Of a stretch of 64,000 nt of DNA, positions 1 to 8,058 are shown one piece after another. Each line of letters begins with the position of its first letter. The stretch's first letter is position 1. This stretch comes from an uncultured Eubacterium sp. (GTDB lineage Bacteria; Bacillota; Clostridia; Peptostreptococcales; Anaerovoracaceae): NCBI GenBank assembly GCA_937900695.1, contig CALCFD010000046.1:1-64000 (forward strand), written 5' to 3'. Position numbers and translations under genes: made by a program. The notes beneath the pieces were generated by a model that was not told the origin of the DNA, did not search any database, and was given only the letters and a program-made list of their open reading frames with translations.

Positions 1-45
1 TGTTCGGGACTTACACCCGTTAGAGCGCGCCCATGGCGCGCAAAC
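1..45 (-). mobile_element. 5' end of a probable group IIC intron (runs off the left edge)
   Basis: Read on the minus strand from position 45 leftward, the sequence begins GTTTG, folds a GC-rich hairpin around CCATGGG, and continues TCTAACGGGTG and AAGTCCCGAACA. Compared from memory with the 5' end of the Oceanobacillus iheyensis group IIC intron, it aligns without gaps at about 34 of 45 positions, sharing CATGGG, TCTA, GGGTG and AGTCCCGAAC. The start is GTTTG instead of the usual GTGYG. It lies one base after the T-tract of the ispH-rpsA terminator, and class C introns are known to insert behind terminators. The GC-rich composition differs from the surroundings. Only the first 45 bases are visible, so any reverse transcriptase ORF and domain V are outside the window. 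Confidence 0.68.
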
Positions 46-46
46 T

Positions 47-76
47 AAAAAAAGAGATAGCAAATGCTATCTCTTT
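47..76 (-). terminator. Rho-independent terminator of the rarA-ispH-rpsA unit
   Basis: On the minus strand an 11-bp stem (AAAGAGATAGC with GCTATCTCTTT) closes a 4-base loop and runs into seven T residues. It starts 17 bases after the ispH-rpsA stop codon. The putative group IIC intron starts immediately behind the T-tract. Confidence 0.85.
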
Positions 77-93
77 ATAGACTTATTAATAAA

Positions 94-2013
94 TTAAGCT
101 TCTTCTTCAGTAGTTTCAGGAGCATCTAAAGTTTCTTTGATGCTTAAGCTAATTCTCTTTCTATCTTTGTCAATTTCAAGAATCTTAGCTTCTACTACAT
201 CACCAACTGATAGTTCATCGTTGATGTTTGTAACTCTCTTGTGGCTAACTTCTGAAATATGCACTAGTCCATCTAGACCTGGTTCTAGTTCTACGAAGCA
301 ACCATATTCCTTAATCTGAACTACCTTGCCTTTAACAACCTGTCCAACCTGGTAATTTTCATCAATTACAGTCCAAGGTTCTGGCATTGTCTGTTTTAGA
401 CCTAAAGATACTTTACCCTTTTCAGTGTTCATTGATAGGATCTTAACATTAATTGTCTGTCCAATTTCAAGAACTTCCTGTGGATGCTTTAATTTACCCC
501 ATGAAATTTCTGAAATGTGTAGTAGACCATCTACTCCACCGATATCTACAAATGCGCCGTAATCAGTAAATCTCATTACTTTACCTTCTACGATATCTCC
601 AACATTGATGCTGTTCCAAATTTCTTCTAGAGCTTTCTGTCTTTCTTCTAATAACTTAGCTTTGTGTGAGAATACAGCTTTGCCTCTTCTTGAATCAACT
701 CTTGATACCTTTACAGATAGAGTCTGTCCAACGAATTCAGCTGGATTTTCAACAAATTTATCTGACAGCTGAGATAGTGGAATAAAGCCCTGAACTTCTT
801 TGTAAGTAGCAATAACACCACCATTTACCTGTCTTACAACGTTAACATCGATTAAAGTTTTATCTTCAAAAGCCTTGTTAATTTCTTCCCAACGCTCGCT
901 AGCTTCCAACTTCTTCTTAGATAGTAGAATTGTACCATCACCATCATCAGTCTTTAGTACTTTAGCGCTTATTTCATCGCCTTCACTAAATAAGTCTGTT
1001 AACTTCTGGTCTCCTTCCAATGTAATTTCGTTTAACGGAATAATACCGTCTTTTTTACATCCAAGGTTTACGATGATTTCCTTGTCTGTAACCTGGTGAA
1101 CTTTACCATTTACTAATTCGCCACTTCTTGGCAGTCTTAATGATTTTTCAATCTCTTCCATGAAATCTAGCATGGACTCTTCTCTAGTGATTTTCTCACT
1201 CATGTTTGCAGTAACCTCCTTAATTGCGTTTTCAGGCGTCGATGCACCTGCCGCTAATCCTATTTTATTATATTTTTCAACTTCTTTCAATGGTAAATTT
1301 TTAATATCATCAATAAAATAAGCATTTTTACAATATTTTTTTGCAATTTCATATAGTTTTTTAGTGTTAGAGCTTTTTTTATCACCAACAACTAACATTG
1401 CATCAACTTTTAAAGCAGTTTCTTTACATCCTTCTTGCCTTTTAGATGTTGCACTACAGATAGTATTATTTACTTCAACAGCTTTGTTTATCTTTTTTAA
1501 AAGATAAACAACACTATCGAATAGATCTTTTCTAATAGTAGTCTGTGCAACTACAAATAAATTATCTTTAATAATTTCTGTTGGCTCATTTAAAATAATT
1601 GCAGTATTTTCACACCAACCATTTATACCTTGTACTTCTGGATGATTTGCATCTCCTACAATCACCACTTGTTTTCCCTCTTCATAAGCATTATGAACTA
1701 GTTGATGAATACGTTTAACATATGGACAAGTTGCATCTATTACCTCTATATTTTTAGATGCTGCTTCATCATAAAACCATTTTCCTATTCCATGAGATCT
1801 AACTATTACTTTACTACGTTCAGGAAGATTTTCTAAAGTATCAATAATAAATACTCCTTTTTCCTCAAGTTCATCGGTAACTCCTTTGTTATGAATCAAA
1901 GGCCCAAAGCTATATATTTTTTCATTTGACTTATCAGCTTCTTTTTCGGCTGTTTCAATAGCTTGCTTAACTCCAAAACAAAATCCACTATATGGTGCTC
2001 TTATAATTTCCAC
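94..2013 (-). CDS. ispH: IspH-RpsA fusion: HMBPP reductase joined to ribosomal protein S1
   Basis: The N-terminal part (about residues 1-285) is 4-hydroxy-3-methylbut-2-enyl diphosphate reductase, the last step of the MEP isoprenoid pathway. It has all three iron-sulfur cluster cysteines (C12, C96, C186), the substrate histidines H41, H74 and H124, and catalytic E126. The C-terminal part (about 295-635) has four S1 RNA-binding domains, as in a short ribosomal protein S1. The fusion is well known in Clostridia; whether the two halves act together is not known to me. The start is GTG with AAAGGAG seven to eight bases upstream, two bases after the rarA stop. The protein is full length at 639 residues and is followed directly by a terminator. 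Confidence 0.96.
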   Translation of the reverse strand: MEIIRAPYSGFCFGVKQAIETAEKEADKSNEKIYSFGPLIHNKGVTDELEEKGVFIIDTLENLPERSKVIVRSHGIGKWFYDEAASKNIEVIDATCPYVKRIHQLVHNAYEEGKQVVIVGDANHPEVQGINGWCENTAIILNEPTEIIKDNLFVVAQTTIRKDLFDSVVYLLKKINKAVEVNNTICSATSKRQEGCKETALKVDAMLVVGDKKSSNTKKLYEIAKKYCKNAYFIDDIKNLPLKEVEKYNKIGLAAGASTPENAIKEVTANMSEKITREESMLDFMEEIEKSLRLPRSGELVNGKVHQVTDKEIIVNLGCKKDGIIPLNEITLEGDQKLTDLFSEGDEISAKVLKTDDGDGTILLSKKKLEASERWEEINKAFEDKTLIDVNVVRQVNGGVIATYKEVQGFIPLSQLSDKFVENPAEFVGQTLSVKVSRVDSRRGKAVFSHKAKLLEERQKALEEIWNSINVGDIVEGKVMRFTDYGAFVDIGGVDGLLHISEISWGKLKHPQEVLEIGQTINVKILSMNTEKGKVSLGLKQTMPEPWTVIDENYQVGQVVKGKVVQIKEYGCFVELEPGLDGLVHISEVSHKRVTNINDELSVGDVVEAKILEIDKDRKRISLSIKETLDAPETTEEEA

Positions 2014-2015
2014 TT

Positions 2016-3287
2016 TTATCTCCTTTTAGTCTCTTCTAAATATCTTTTAAATGATGATTCTGTTCCATTATTTGTCGGTTCATAGTACTTAACATTTTCT
2101 TTATATAAATCGTCTGGTAAGTACTGTTGTTTTACATATCCGCCGTAATCGTGAGGATATTTATATTCTAACCCAAAACCTCTTTTAAAAGCCCCTTTAT
2201 AATGGGCATCTTTTAAGTGAGCAGGTATATCATCTATTTCTCTATTGTTAATATCTGCCTTTGCTTTTAATAAAGCTTCATACGATCTATTTGATTTAGG
2301 TGCACAAGCTAAGGTTATAACTGCTTGAGCTAAATTGATTTCCGCCTCAGGATAACCTACCATCAATGCCGCCTGAACACATGAAGTTACTATGTTAATG
2401 GCTTGTGGATATGCCATAGATACATCTTCGCTAGCAATAACAAGAAGCCTTCTACCGATCATTTGAATATCTGCTCCACCTTTAAATAATCTAGCAAGGT
2501 AATGTATAGATGCATCTGGATCTGAACCTCTTATTGATTTTTGAAGAGCCGATAATAAATTGTATTTATCCTCTTCCTTATTATAAAAATGTGTTTTTTG
2601 TTGCATAGCCTCTGCAATTATATTATCATTAATTCCAACCTTAGGATCTACATTATCGATTATAAATCCAAGTGTATCAAGAGCCACTCTAGCATCTCCA
2701 GAGCTCATCTTTGCCAAAGTCATCAATGCATCATCATCATACTTAATTTTTAAATTACCAAATCCCTTTTCACAGTCATCTAAGGTCTTTTTCAAAATCT
2801 TAAAAATATTATCTGAAGTATGAGACTTAAATTCATATATGTTTCTAACTCTGCTTAAAATAGCATTGTTAATTGAAAAATAAGGATTTTCAGTAGTACT
2901 TCCTATAAAGCGTATAACGCCATCTTCTAAAGCCTTTAAAAGAGAATCTTGCTGCAATTTATTCCATCTATGAAATTCATCCACATAAACATAAGTGGAT
3001 TCTTGCTGCAAGCCATAAAATTTATCCTTTGCATTTTCTATTATTTCCTTAAGTTCCTTTGTGCCAGTAGTAGAAGCATTAATCTCAATAAAATTAGCAT
3101 CCATTTCTTTTGCCACTATTCTAGCAAGAGTTGTCTTGCCTGTACCAGAAGGTCCAAAGAAAATCCCGTTGTCAAAGGTCTTATTTTTAACTGCATTATA
3201 AAGTAAGGATCCCTTATATAAAAAGTGTTCTTGCCCAACAAATTCATCTAAATTAGTAGGTCTCATCTTGGTGGATAAAGGTATCAT
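2016..3287 (-). CDS. rarA: RarA/MgsA-type AAA+ ATPase (replication-associated recombination protein A)
   Basis: A clamp-loader-like AAA+ ATPase that acts at stalled replication forks. Walker A GPSGTGKT is at residues 45-52, Walker B VDEFHR near 102-107, and a sensor-type STTENP follows near 130. The C-terminal part carries the family tetramerisation region with SEDVSMAYPQA and the CAPKSNRSYEAL block. At 423 residues it is normal length. The ATG is preceded by GGAGGGG. It follows the DUF308 gene by 15 bases and precedes ispH-rpsA by two, so the three probably share a transcript. Confidence 0.95.
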   Translation of the reverse strand: MIPLSTKMRPTNLDEFVGQEHFLYKGSLLYNAVKNKTFDNGIFFGPSGTGKTTLARIVAKEMDANFIEINASTTGTKELKEIIENAKDKFYGLQQESTYVYVDEFHRWNKLQQDSLLKALEDGVIRFIGSTTENPYFSINNAILSRVRNIYEFKSHTSDNIFKILKKTLDDCEKGFGNLKIKYDDDALMTLAKMSSGDARVALDTLGFIIDNVDPKVGINDNIIAEAMQQKTHFYNKEEDKYNLLSALQKSIRGSDPDASIHYLARLFKGGADIQMIGRRLLVIASEDVSMAYPQAINIVTSCVQAALMVGYPEAEINLAQAVITLACAPKSNRSYEALLKAKADINNREIDDIPAHLKDAHYKGAFKRGFGLEYKYPHDYGGYVKQQYLPDDLYKENVKYYEPTNNGTESSFKRYLEETKRR

Positions 3288-3302
3288 CTTAAGCTGCCCC
3301 TC

Positions 3303-3833
3303 CTATTTTAAATCTTTTAAAAACAAACTTGATGCAACAATCATAATGCCATTTGTAACTAAATATATTCCTGTCATAACTACAATAGCTGTCATAGTTT
3401 CAAAGGAATTCCAAAACATCACAATAGAAAATATTAACTGAACTACTCCGAAAATTATCGTAGTGCCATAATCTACACCTAATTTTTTTCTGTGATATGC
3501 TATCATAAATCTATCTATAGCTAGTGTTAATGCAAATATCGCAATTATTATTCCTACTGTAAACATTGTCACTTGTGGATTCATTAATATAAATATACCT
3601 AAAATTGCTATAAGAACAGGTACTATAACAGATCCTGTTACTTGATTAATATCTTTTCTCAAAAAAAAGTATTGTACTAATTTACTAACTGCCATTACCA
3701 AAAGACATATACCAACAATAGTATTTAAAAACACCTCTGTTTGAACTGGCCTAAACGATAAAATTAAGCCTAAAATAAGTGATATAACTCCAAATAATAA
3801 GCCTGCTGACTTAATCTGTCTAATAAAATTCAT
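3303..3833 (-). CDS. DUF308/HdeD-like six-helix membrane protein
   Basis: The protein of about 176 residues is almost wholly hydrophobic, with six predicted membrane helices in three hairpins and a short basic loop (RFMIAYHRKK) after the fourth. This is the layout of the DUF308 family, which includes HdeD. Function in Gram-positive bacteria is not known to me. The reading frame opens at a GTG (3845), but that codon lies inside the ribosome-binding site AAGGTGG; the ATG at 3833, eight bases downstream of that site, is the better start. It is the first gene of the unit leading to rarA. Confidence 0.8.
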   Translation of the reverse strand: MNFIRQIKSAGLLFGVISLILGLILSFRPVQTEVFLNTIVGICLLVMAVSKLVQYFFLRKDINQVTGSVIVPVLIAILGIFILMNPQVTMFTVGIIIAIFALTLAIDRFMIAYHRKKLGVDYGTTIIFGVVQLIFSIVMFWNSFETMTAIVVMTGIYLVTNGIMIVASSLFLKDLK

Positions 3834-3865
3834 TTTAAACACCACCTTATCATAAATTTATATTT

Positions 3866-3888
3866 CTTTATTATATATTATAATAAAG
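3866..3888. promoter_or_regulatory. Perfect inverted repeat in the upstream region of the DUF308 gene
   Basis: CTTTATTATA and its exact reverse complement are separated by three bases. The dyad contains two TATAAT-like -10 candidates on the minus strand, so it could be an operator over the promoter of the DUF308-rarA-ispH unit. No good -35 box is visible and the region is AT-only, so chance is possible. Confidence 0.35.
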
Positions 3889-3901
3889 ATTTTTTAAAGA
3901 T

Positions 3902-3948
3902 TAAAAAAGAATCCCCACAAATTTGAAATTAGCAAATTAATGGGGATT
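3902..3948 (-). terminator. Terminator at the end of the tad operon
   Basis: On the minus strand AATCCCCA pairs with TGGGGATT across a 23-base loop that contains a second small stem, followed by CTTTTTT. It begins 10 bases after the stop of the last tad-locus gene. Confidence 0.7.
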
Positions 3949-3957
3949 GGTGTTTAA

Positions 3958-4491
3958 TTATTTGATACCACACTGATAAATTCTTTTTCTTTGTTCACTA
4001 ACAAAGCCCGCCAAATCTTTTAAATTTCTATTGTATAGATGTAAATCATGCTTAACACTCATTAAATATTCAGTTGTAGCATCATCTACACTTTCAGATA
4101 ATTCATCTATAAAATTACCAATATGTTCTGTTAAACTACCCTTTTTCGATGGAATATATGCAATTCTAATATTCTTTTTCTTTAAATTATAATAAATTGT
4201 GTCTTTGTTAATAGTGACCTTATCATGAGGTACAAAAAAATCCACAGACTTATTTAATGTAAGTAATGTCTTTTCTAATATCTCAAAAACCTCTCTAGCA
4301 CCTATTAATTTCATATCCCTTAAAGATGCATAGCCACTGCAATCATAAGTTATTTTCTTCTTATTATCTATATTTGAAAAACTCATAGGCACTATAAAAT
4401 CACACAATCCTGAAAACAATATTTTTTCTTCGAAAGGTTTTATAGCATCCCCTTCTATTTCTAATTCATATCCACATTCTCTAAGATTCAT
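3958..4491 (-). CDS. Tad-locus protein resembling the DUF6382 domain
   Basis: About 177 residues, soluble, with no signal peptide or membrane helix. It has a YDCSGYASLRDM block, a helical middle (FEILEKTLLTLNK), then IYYNLKKKNIRIAYIPSK. This pattern resembles DUF6382, which in Clostridia usually forms the front of FHA-domain proteins in Tad pilus loci; here no FHA domain follows. That assignment is from memory and tentative. The first in-frame ATG (4506) overlaps the previous gene, whereas the ATG at 4491 has GGAGG six bases upstream and is the likelier start. It is the last gene of the tad operon. Confidence 0.6.
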   Translation of the reverse strand: MNLRECGYELEIEGDAIKPFEEKILFSGLCDFIVPMSFSNIDNKKKITYDCSGYASLRDMKLIGAREVFEILEKTLLTLNKSVDFFVPHDKVTINKDTIYYNLKKKNIRIAYIPSKKGSLTEHIGNFIDELSESVDDATTEYLMSVKHDLHLYNRNLKDLAGFVSEQRKRIYQCGIK

Positions 4492-4493
4492 AA

Positions 4494-5270
4494 CTAACCT
4501 CCACATTTACTACATGGTGTATAACCTTTTTTTATAGCCGCCTGTTTATCTAATTTTATAAAGTTCTTTTTTATAGTGCTACATTTCTTATAATGATAAG
4601 CATCTCCATATTCCTTAAAAATATAAACTACATCTCCAAATTTAGCTTTTATAGTGCCACAGCTATTACAAGGTATATAATTGGATTTTATTTTGCTATC
4701 TAAAATCTTTTCTTCAACTTTAGGCGTAACATAACTGCACTCCTTTTTATGATACCTTATTCCATCATTTGGAAAGATATATACAATATTATCTTCTTCT
4801 AAATTCTCCATCCTTTCAAATGTAAAAGGCAGATTATCACTTTTTTGACCTAAAAATTTCCTAAATACCAATGTCTGCTTTTTTTCATTAGTCTTAATCA
4901 AAGGCAAAGGAGCCTTTACATCTAATTTATAATTAACACGAAGGGAAACTAAATTATTATTTTTACCTACTTTATATCCGGAAATAAAATGATCTATATC
5001 TATTAATGCGATGTTTTCATTTTCATCTATCAATCTATTTTCAAGCCTTTTAGGAAATAGTATATCTTCTTTAACCATATAATTATTTAACATAGCATGT
5101 CTGCATTCATCAACGGAAGAAAATACAATATTCTCATATACCATAAAAGTATTTATTAAGGCTGAAAGAGTAATAATCCCTATTAAAAAAATCGGCAATA
5201 TTATAGATGCTTCCACAACATAATGTCCTTTTTTATCTTTAAATTTTTTAAAGAAGTTAATATTTTTCAT
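4494..5270 (-). CDS. TadE-like pseudopilin with two C-terminal Ada-type Cys/His motifs
   Basis: The N-terminus has a class III prepilin-type signal: a basic stretch, then KKG before HYVVEASIILPIFLIG, with glutamate at +5 after the predicted cleavage site, and a membrane helix. The C-terminal half carries two repeats of the form VYIF..G..YH..C....GY/Y-PC..CG (about residues 168-211 and 216-257). Each has one histidine and three cysteines, like the small zinc-binding Ada-like domain seen at the ends of some secreted nucleases. That combination is unusual for TadE. The start overlaps the DUF5702 stop by 14 bases and has no clear ribosome-binding site, suggesting translational coupling. Confidence 0.72.
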   Translation of the reverse strand: MKNINFFKKFKDKKGHYVVEASIILPIFLIGIITLSALINTFMVYENIVFSSVDECRHAMLNNYMVKEDILFPKRLENRLIDENENIALIDIDHFISGYKVGKNNNLVSLRVNYKLDVKAPLPLIKTNEKKQTLVFRKFLGQKSDNLPFTFERMENLEEDNIVYIFPNDGIRYHKKECSYVTPKVEEKILDSKIKSNYIPCNSCGTIKAKFGDVVYIFKEYGDAYHYKKCSTIKKNFIKLDKQAAIKKGYTPCSKCGG

Positions 5271-6468
5271 CGTATTTATACCTGTTTTTGTCTATATTAA
5301 TATCATATGAAAATCCCGTAGCTGCAAGATTAATATTAAAAGTTTCATCGTATTTGCCCTGGATATTAATCTGCATAAGGTCCATGGTTCTAAGATAGCG
5401 CAACTCCTTATCTGTAAAGTAAAGAAGTACGTGCAGATAATCTCTATAATCCATACCTGTTTGACTGTTGTTATCAATATATTTATCCTCTTCATTTTCA
5501 ATAATGGATTTTATATCTGTTGCCCAAGTATCTTTGTTTTTCAAAATAGGTACTTTACCGCCATTTTCTAAGATTTTCATATCGTTTTCAGCTTCTATTA
5601 GAGCCCAGGCCTCAGCTATAATAGGAATGGCTATTTCTACTCCCACACCTGCTAAAGCTGCCATAGTTAAGACCACTCCTTTAAGTTCTGGCGTATTATA
5701 TATAACAGCTAAATTAATCATATTTCGCACAAGTACAATTTTTCTTCTAACGCTTTTATAGTTTTTTTGATCATCTAACTTGCCACTTATTATATATTCC
5801 ACTTCATGTTTAAAAAACGTATCGCCATTGTCTTCTGCTCTATTATTAAACATGTTCAAAATATACATATTGCCTAAAACAGTCTTTTTACCTTTATCAA
5901 ACAAACCATCTATATCTTTCATAGCCTCTGCAATATCTGAAATATTAAGACTATTACCTTTTATATTTTTTGATGGTAAGATACTAATAACTCTTTGATT
6001 TTTTAAAACCCTATCACCTTTTCTATCATTGGTAGGCTTCTTGTCTTTATTAATAATATGATCTACAAAAGCAAATTTTGAATATTCCACTATTTGATTT
6101 TCAAAGTTTTGCGTATTTGTTAACATATATCTATCAATAGTTAACCTATTAATTTTAGGATTTATTTTTGTATTTGATTTGATGTAAAACTTTATTTTAT
6201 CACTAATTTCTTTAGTGGTTAAATCAAAAGCGAATATACCGTATTCATCCTTAAGAGTTTTACTGTATTCACTTAAAACCGATCTAGATGACAAGGTTAA
6301 CATACTTCTTTGCATACCACTTTTAGCCTTATTTTCACTGGTATTTACAAGCATTATGGTAATTGAAATAATCGTACTTAAAATTATTAAAATCAAAATG
6401 GTAGTACTACCTTTGTTATTTAATTTGTTCTTTAAACAAGTCAAAATATCTAATACTATCTTTTTCAT
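5257..6468 (-). CDS. DUF5702-type Tad-associated membrane-anchored protein
   Basis: 403 residues. The N-terminus has a prepilin-like NNKGSTTILILIILS segment but no glutamate at +5, followed by a large extracellular region with a hydrophobic block near residues 265-290. The SGMQRSMLTLSSRSVLSEY.....EYGIFAF segment near 50-80 is characteristic of DUF5702 proteins, found in clostridial Tad loci in the place of TadG-like minor pilins. Its function is unknown. The ATG at 6468 lies inside the end of the preceding TadE-like gene, a 53-base overlap in another frame. A later start is possible, but ATG is not available before the prepilin motif. Confidence 0.7.
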   Translation of the reverse strand: MKKIVLDILTCLKNKLNNKGSTTILILIILSTIISITIMLVNTSENKAKSGMQRSMLTLSSRSVLSEYSKTLKDEYGIFAFDLTTKEISDKIKFYIKSNTKINPKINRLTIDRYMLTNTQNFENQIVEYSKFAFVDHIINKDKKPTNDRKGDRVLKNQRVISILPSKNIKGNSLNISDIAEAMKDIDGLFDKGKKTVLGNMYILNMFNNRAEDNGDTFFKHEVEYIISGKLDDQKNYKSVRRKIVLVRNMINLAVIYNTPELKGVVLTMAALAGVGVEIAIPIIAEAWALIEAENDMKILENGGKVPILKNKDTWATDIKSIIENEEDKYIDNNSQTGMDYRDYLHVLLYFTDKELRYLRTMDLMQINIQGKYDETFNINLAATGFSYDINIDKNRYKYDEKY

Positions 6469-6808
6469 TTATTTCATATATCCTTGCATTAGTTTTTCTT
6501 TTTAATTTATTTTTAAACAGCCCACCACCATCAAATTGAAGTCTATAATCTATGTTCATAGCTCTTTTACCATTAATAAAAGTAAAAGCTTCGTTATATG
6601 TTCTCTTATCCTCTTCAAAAATAGCTTTTGTCTTAGACCTTGCACCCTCTTTATCTATTAGCTCCCAATGAATACTCACTTGAACATACAATGAATAAAC
6701 GAAAAACACCATCATCACTACAATTGAAATAATCGCTAAAATAACAATAGGCATAACCACAGCTGCTTCAACTATAGTAGATCCTTTATTATTTAACTTT
6801 TTTACCAT
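6416..6808 (-). CDS. TadE-like minor pseudopilin
   Basis: 130 residues from the ATG at 6808. The N-terminus reads MVKKLNNKG followed by STIVEAAVVMPIVILAII: a prepilin peptidase site with glutamate at +5, then one membrane helix, then a mixed extracytoplasmic domain. This is the TadE pattern. The frame can be opened at a GTG (6820) inside the preceding pilin gene, but the ATG lies one base after that gene's stop codon, which suggests stop-start coupling. Its 3' end overlaps the DUF5702 gene. Confidence 0.75.
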   Translation of the reverse strand: MVKKLNNKGSTIVEAAVVMPIVILAIISIVVMMVFFVYSLYVQVSIHWELIDKEGARSKTKAIFEEDKRTYNEAFTFINGKRAMNIDYRLQFDGGGLFKNKLKRKTNARIYEINEKDSIRYFDLFKEQIK

Positions 6809-6809
6809 C

Positions 6810-6977
6810 TTAAAATCCACTGTTTAGATTTGCAAAAGTCTTATTTACAAAAGCTGTAATTTCAGTCTTAAAAATAAGCCCTAAAATAATAGCTAAAGCT
6901 ATTAATATGGCAACCTGTATCATTTCCATACCACTGTTTCCTAATCTATTATTTAATCTTCTTAATTTCTTTAACAT
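6810..6977 (-). CDS. Small Flp-like pilin (DUF6133-like)
   Basis: A 55-residue ORF. It has a basic leader (MLKKLRRLNNRLGNSG), then MEMIQVAILIALAIILGLIF, and a short polar tail ending in NLNSGF. This is the shape of a Flp major pilin precursor, cut after the glycine. The +5 residue is Q and not E, which I associate with the DUF6133 family found next to tadABC in Clostridia. AGGT precedes the ATG. It sits eight bases after tadC and is likely the main structural subunit. Confidence 0.8.
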   Translation of the reverse strand: MLKKLRRLNNRLGNSGMEMIQVAILIALAIILGLIFKTEITAFVNKTFANLNSGF

Positions 6978-6985
6978 TTTTTACC

Positions 6986-8050
6986 TCACATTTCAATTAA
7001 AGCTGGTGCCACCGTTATCAATACTAATATAGATAATAATAACGCAAGTGGTGCTACCAGTTTTGTTTCAGCTAACCTTCCATTTTCCTCTATCTGCTTT
7101 TTATGATTAAACCATAACTGCTCTCCCTCCTTTTCTAATTTATCAGTTAAAACTACACCCTTATAAATATTATCTGATATGATATTAGTTACTCTTATAA
7201 ATTCTTTAAGTCTCGTTCGTTTTGCAAAATTCTCTAGTTCTTCATGAGAAGTATAATTCCTCTCTCGCACATTTGATGCTATAACACTTAATTGTTGATA
7301 AAAATAATTATTATTACCTCCTAGAAAGTTTTCATTATCATCTACAATTTTCATAAAAGCACTTTGAAAAACCATACCCGAATTTAAAAGTAGAGCTATC
7401 TTATTTATAAATACTGGTAATTCTTTTTTTACGATTGCTAAATTCTTTTCTTCTTCTTTATCAATTTGAGAATATCGCTCCTTATATAATAATAGTAAGA
7501 ATAAAGATGCAATTACTATATAAATAGTTATATTAAAGCTTTTGTTATACTCCCATATAATTTTGGTTCCATCTTCCAATCTTGAAGGTAAGCTAACTCT
7601 CTCTTCTTCACTGCTATTTACACCTCTTACAATATCATCAATTAAAATATTGTTTTTTTCTTTTTCACTCATAGGTTCATCTATGTTTATTTTATCTCCA
7701 TTCCCATTATCAAACTGTACAATAACATTTTTAGAGTAGACTCTTCCATTTTTTATAATTTTAACTTTAAAGGAATATGCCGTCTCCTTTGAATCTTTAT
7801 CAATATAATAAGCATTATTTGATTTATCTATGTGCATCTTGCTTTTGCTATTAGTGTAGTCTACTAAAGAGTTAACCATTAAAACTGTCAACAACATTAA
7901 TATAATCAAATATTTGCACTTATTATTTCTTTGTAATAGATTTATTTTTTCATTAAATCTACCATACCCATAAATTCTCTTATACCGTTCTTCTATATAC
8001 TGACTCTCACCAATCCATTTTTGATACCACACTCTTATTTTTTCTTTCAT
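6986..8050 (-). CDS. tadC: TadC-like inner-membrane pilus assembly protein (T2SSF family)
   Basis: A type II secretion F-type platform protein of about 354 residues. A first membrane helix (around residue 45) is followed by an unusually long extracytoplasmic stretch, another helix, then the conserved cytoplasmic part (LPVFINKIALLLNSGM...), and a last helix near the C-terminus. A GTG at 8086 would add 12 residues and overlap tadB by 28 bases. The ATG at 8050 has TAGGT at proper spacing, made from the tadB stop codon, and is preferred. Together with TadB and the TadA ATPase it would form the Flp pilus motor platform. Confidence 0.82.
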   Translation of the reverse strand: MKEKIRVWYQKWIGESQYIEERYKRIYGYGRFNEKINLLQRNNKCKYLIILMLLTVLMVNSLVDYTNSKSKMHIDKSNNAYYIDKDSKETAYSFKVKIIKNGRVYSKNVIVQFDNGNGDKINIDEPMSEKEKNNILIDDIVRGVNSSEEERVSLPSRLEDGTKIIWEYNKSFNITIYIVIASLFLLLLYKERYSQIDKEEEKNLAIVKKELPVFINKIALLLNSGMVFQSAFMKIVDDNENFLGGNNNYFYQQLSVIASNVRERNYTSHEELENFAKRTRLKEFIRVTNIISDNIYKGVVLTDKLEKEGEQLWFNHKKQIEENGRLAETKLVAPLALLLSILVLITVAPALIEM

Positions 8051-8058
8051 AGCAATAC

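Noticed and set aside
1..45. tRNA fragment at the left edge
   Set aside because: The stem-loop pattern fits a group II intron 5' domain and no acceptor end or CCA can be placed.
137..1099. Plus-strand open frames inside the ispH-rpsA gene (and many similar ones across the window)
   Set aside because: They lie opposite well-supported minus-strand genes, have low-complexity S/L/I-rich translations and no ribosome-binding sites.
6416..6468. Frameshift between the TadE-like and DUF5702 genes
   Set aside because: Each frame has its own start, prepilin signal and complete product, so a real overlap of two genes is more likely than a sequencing error.
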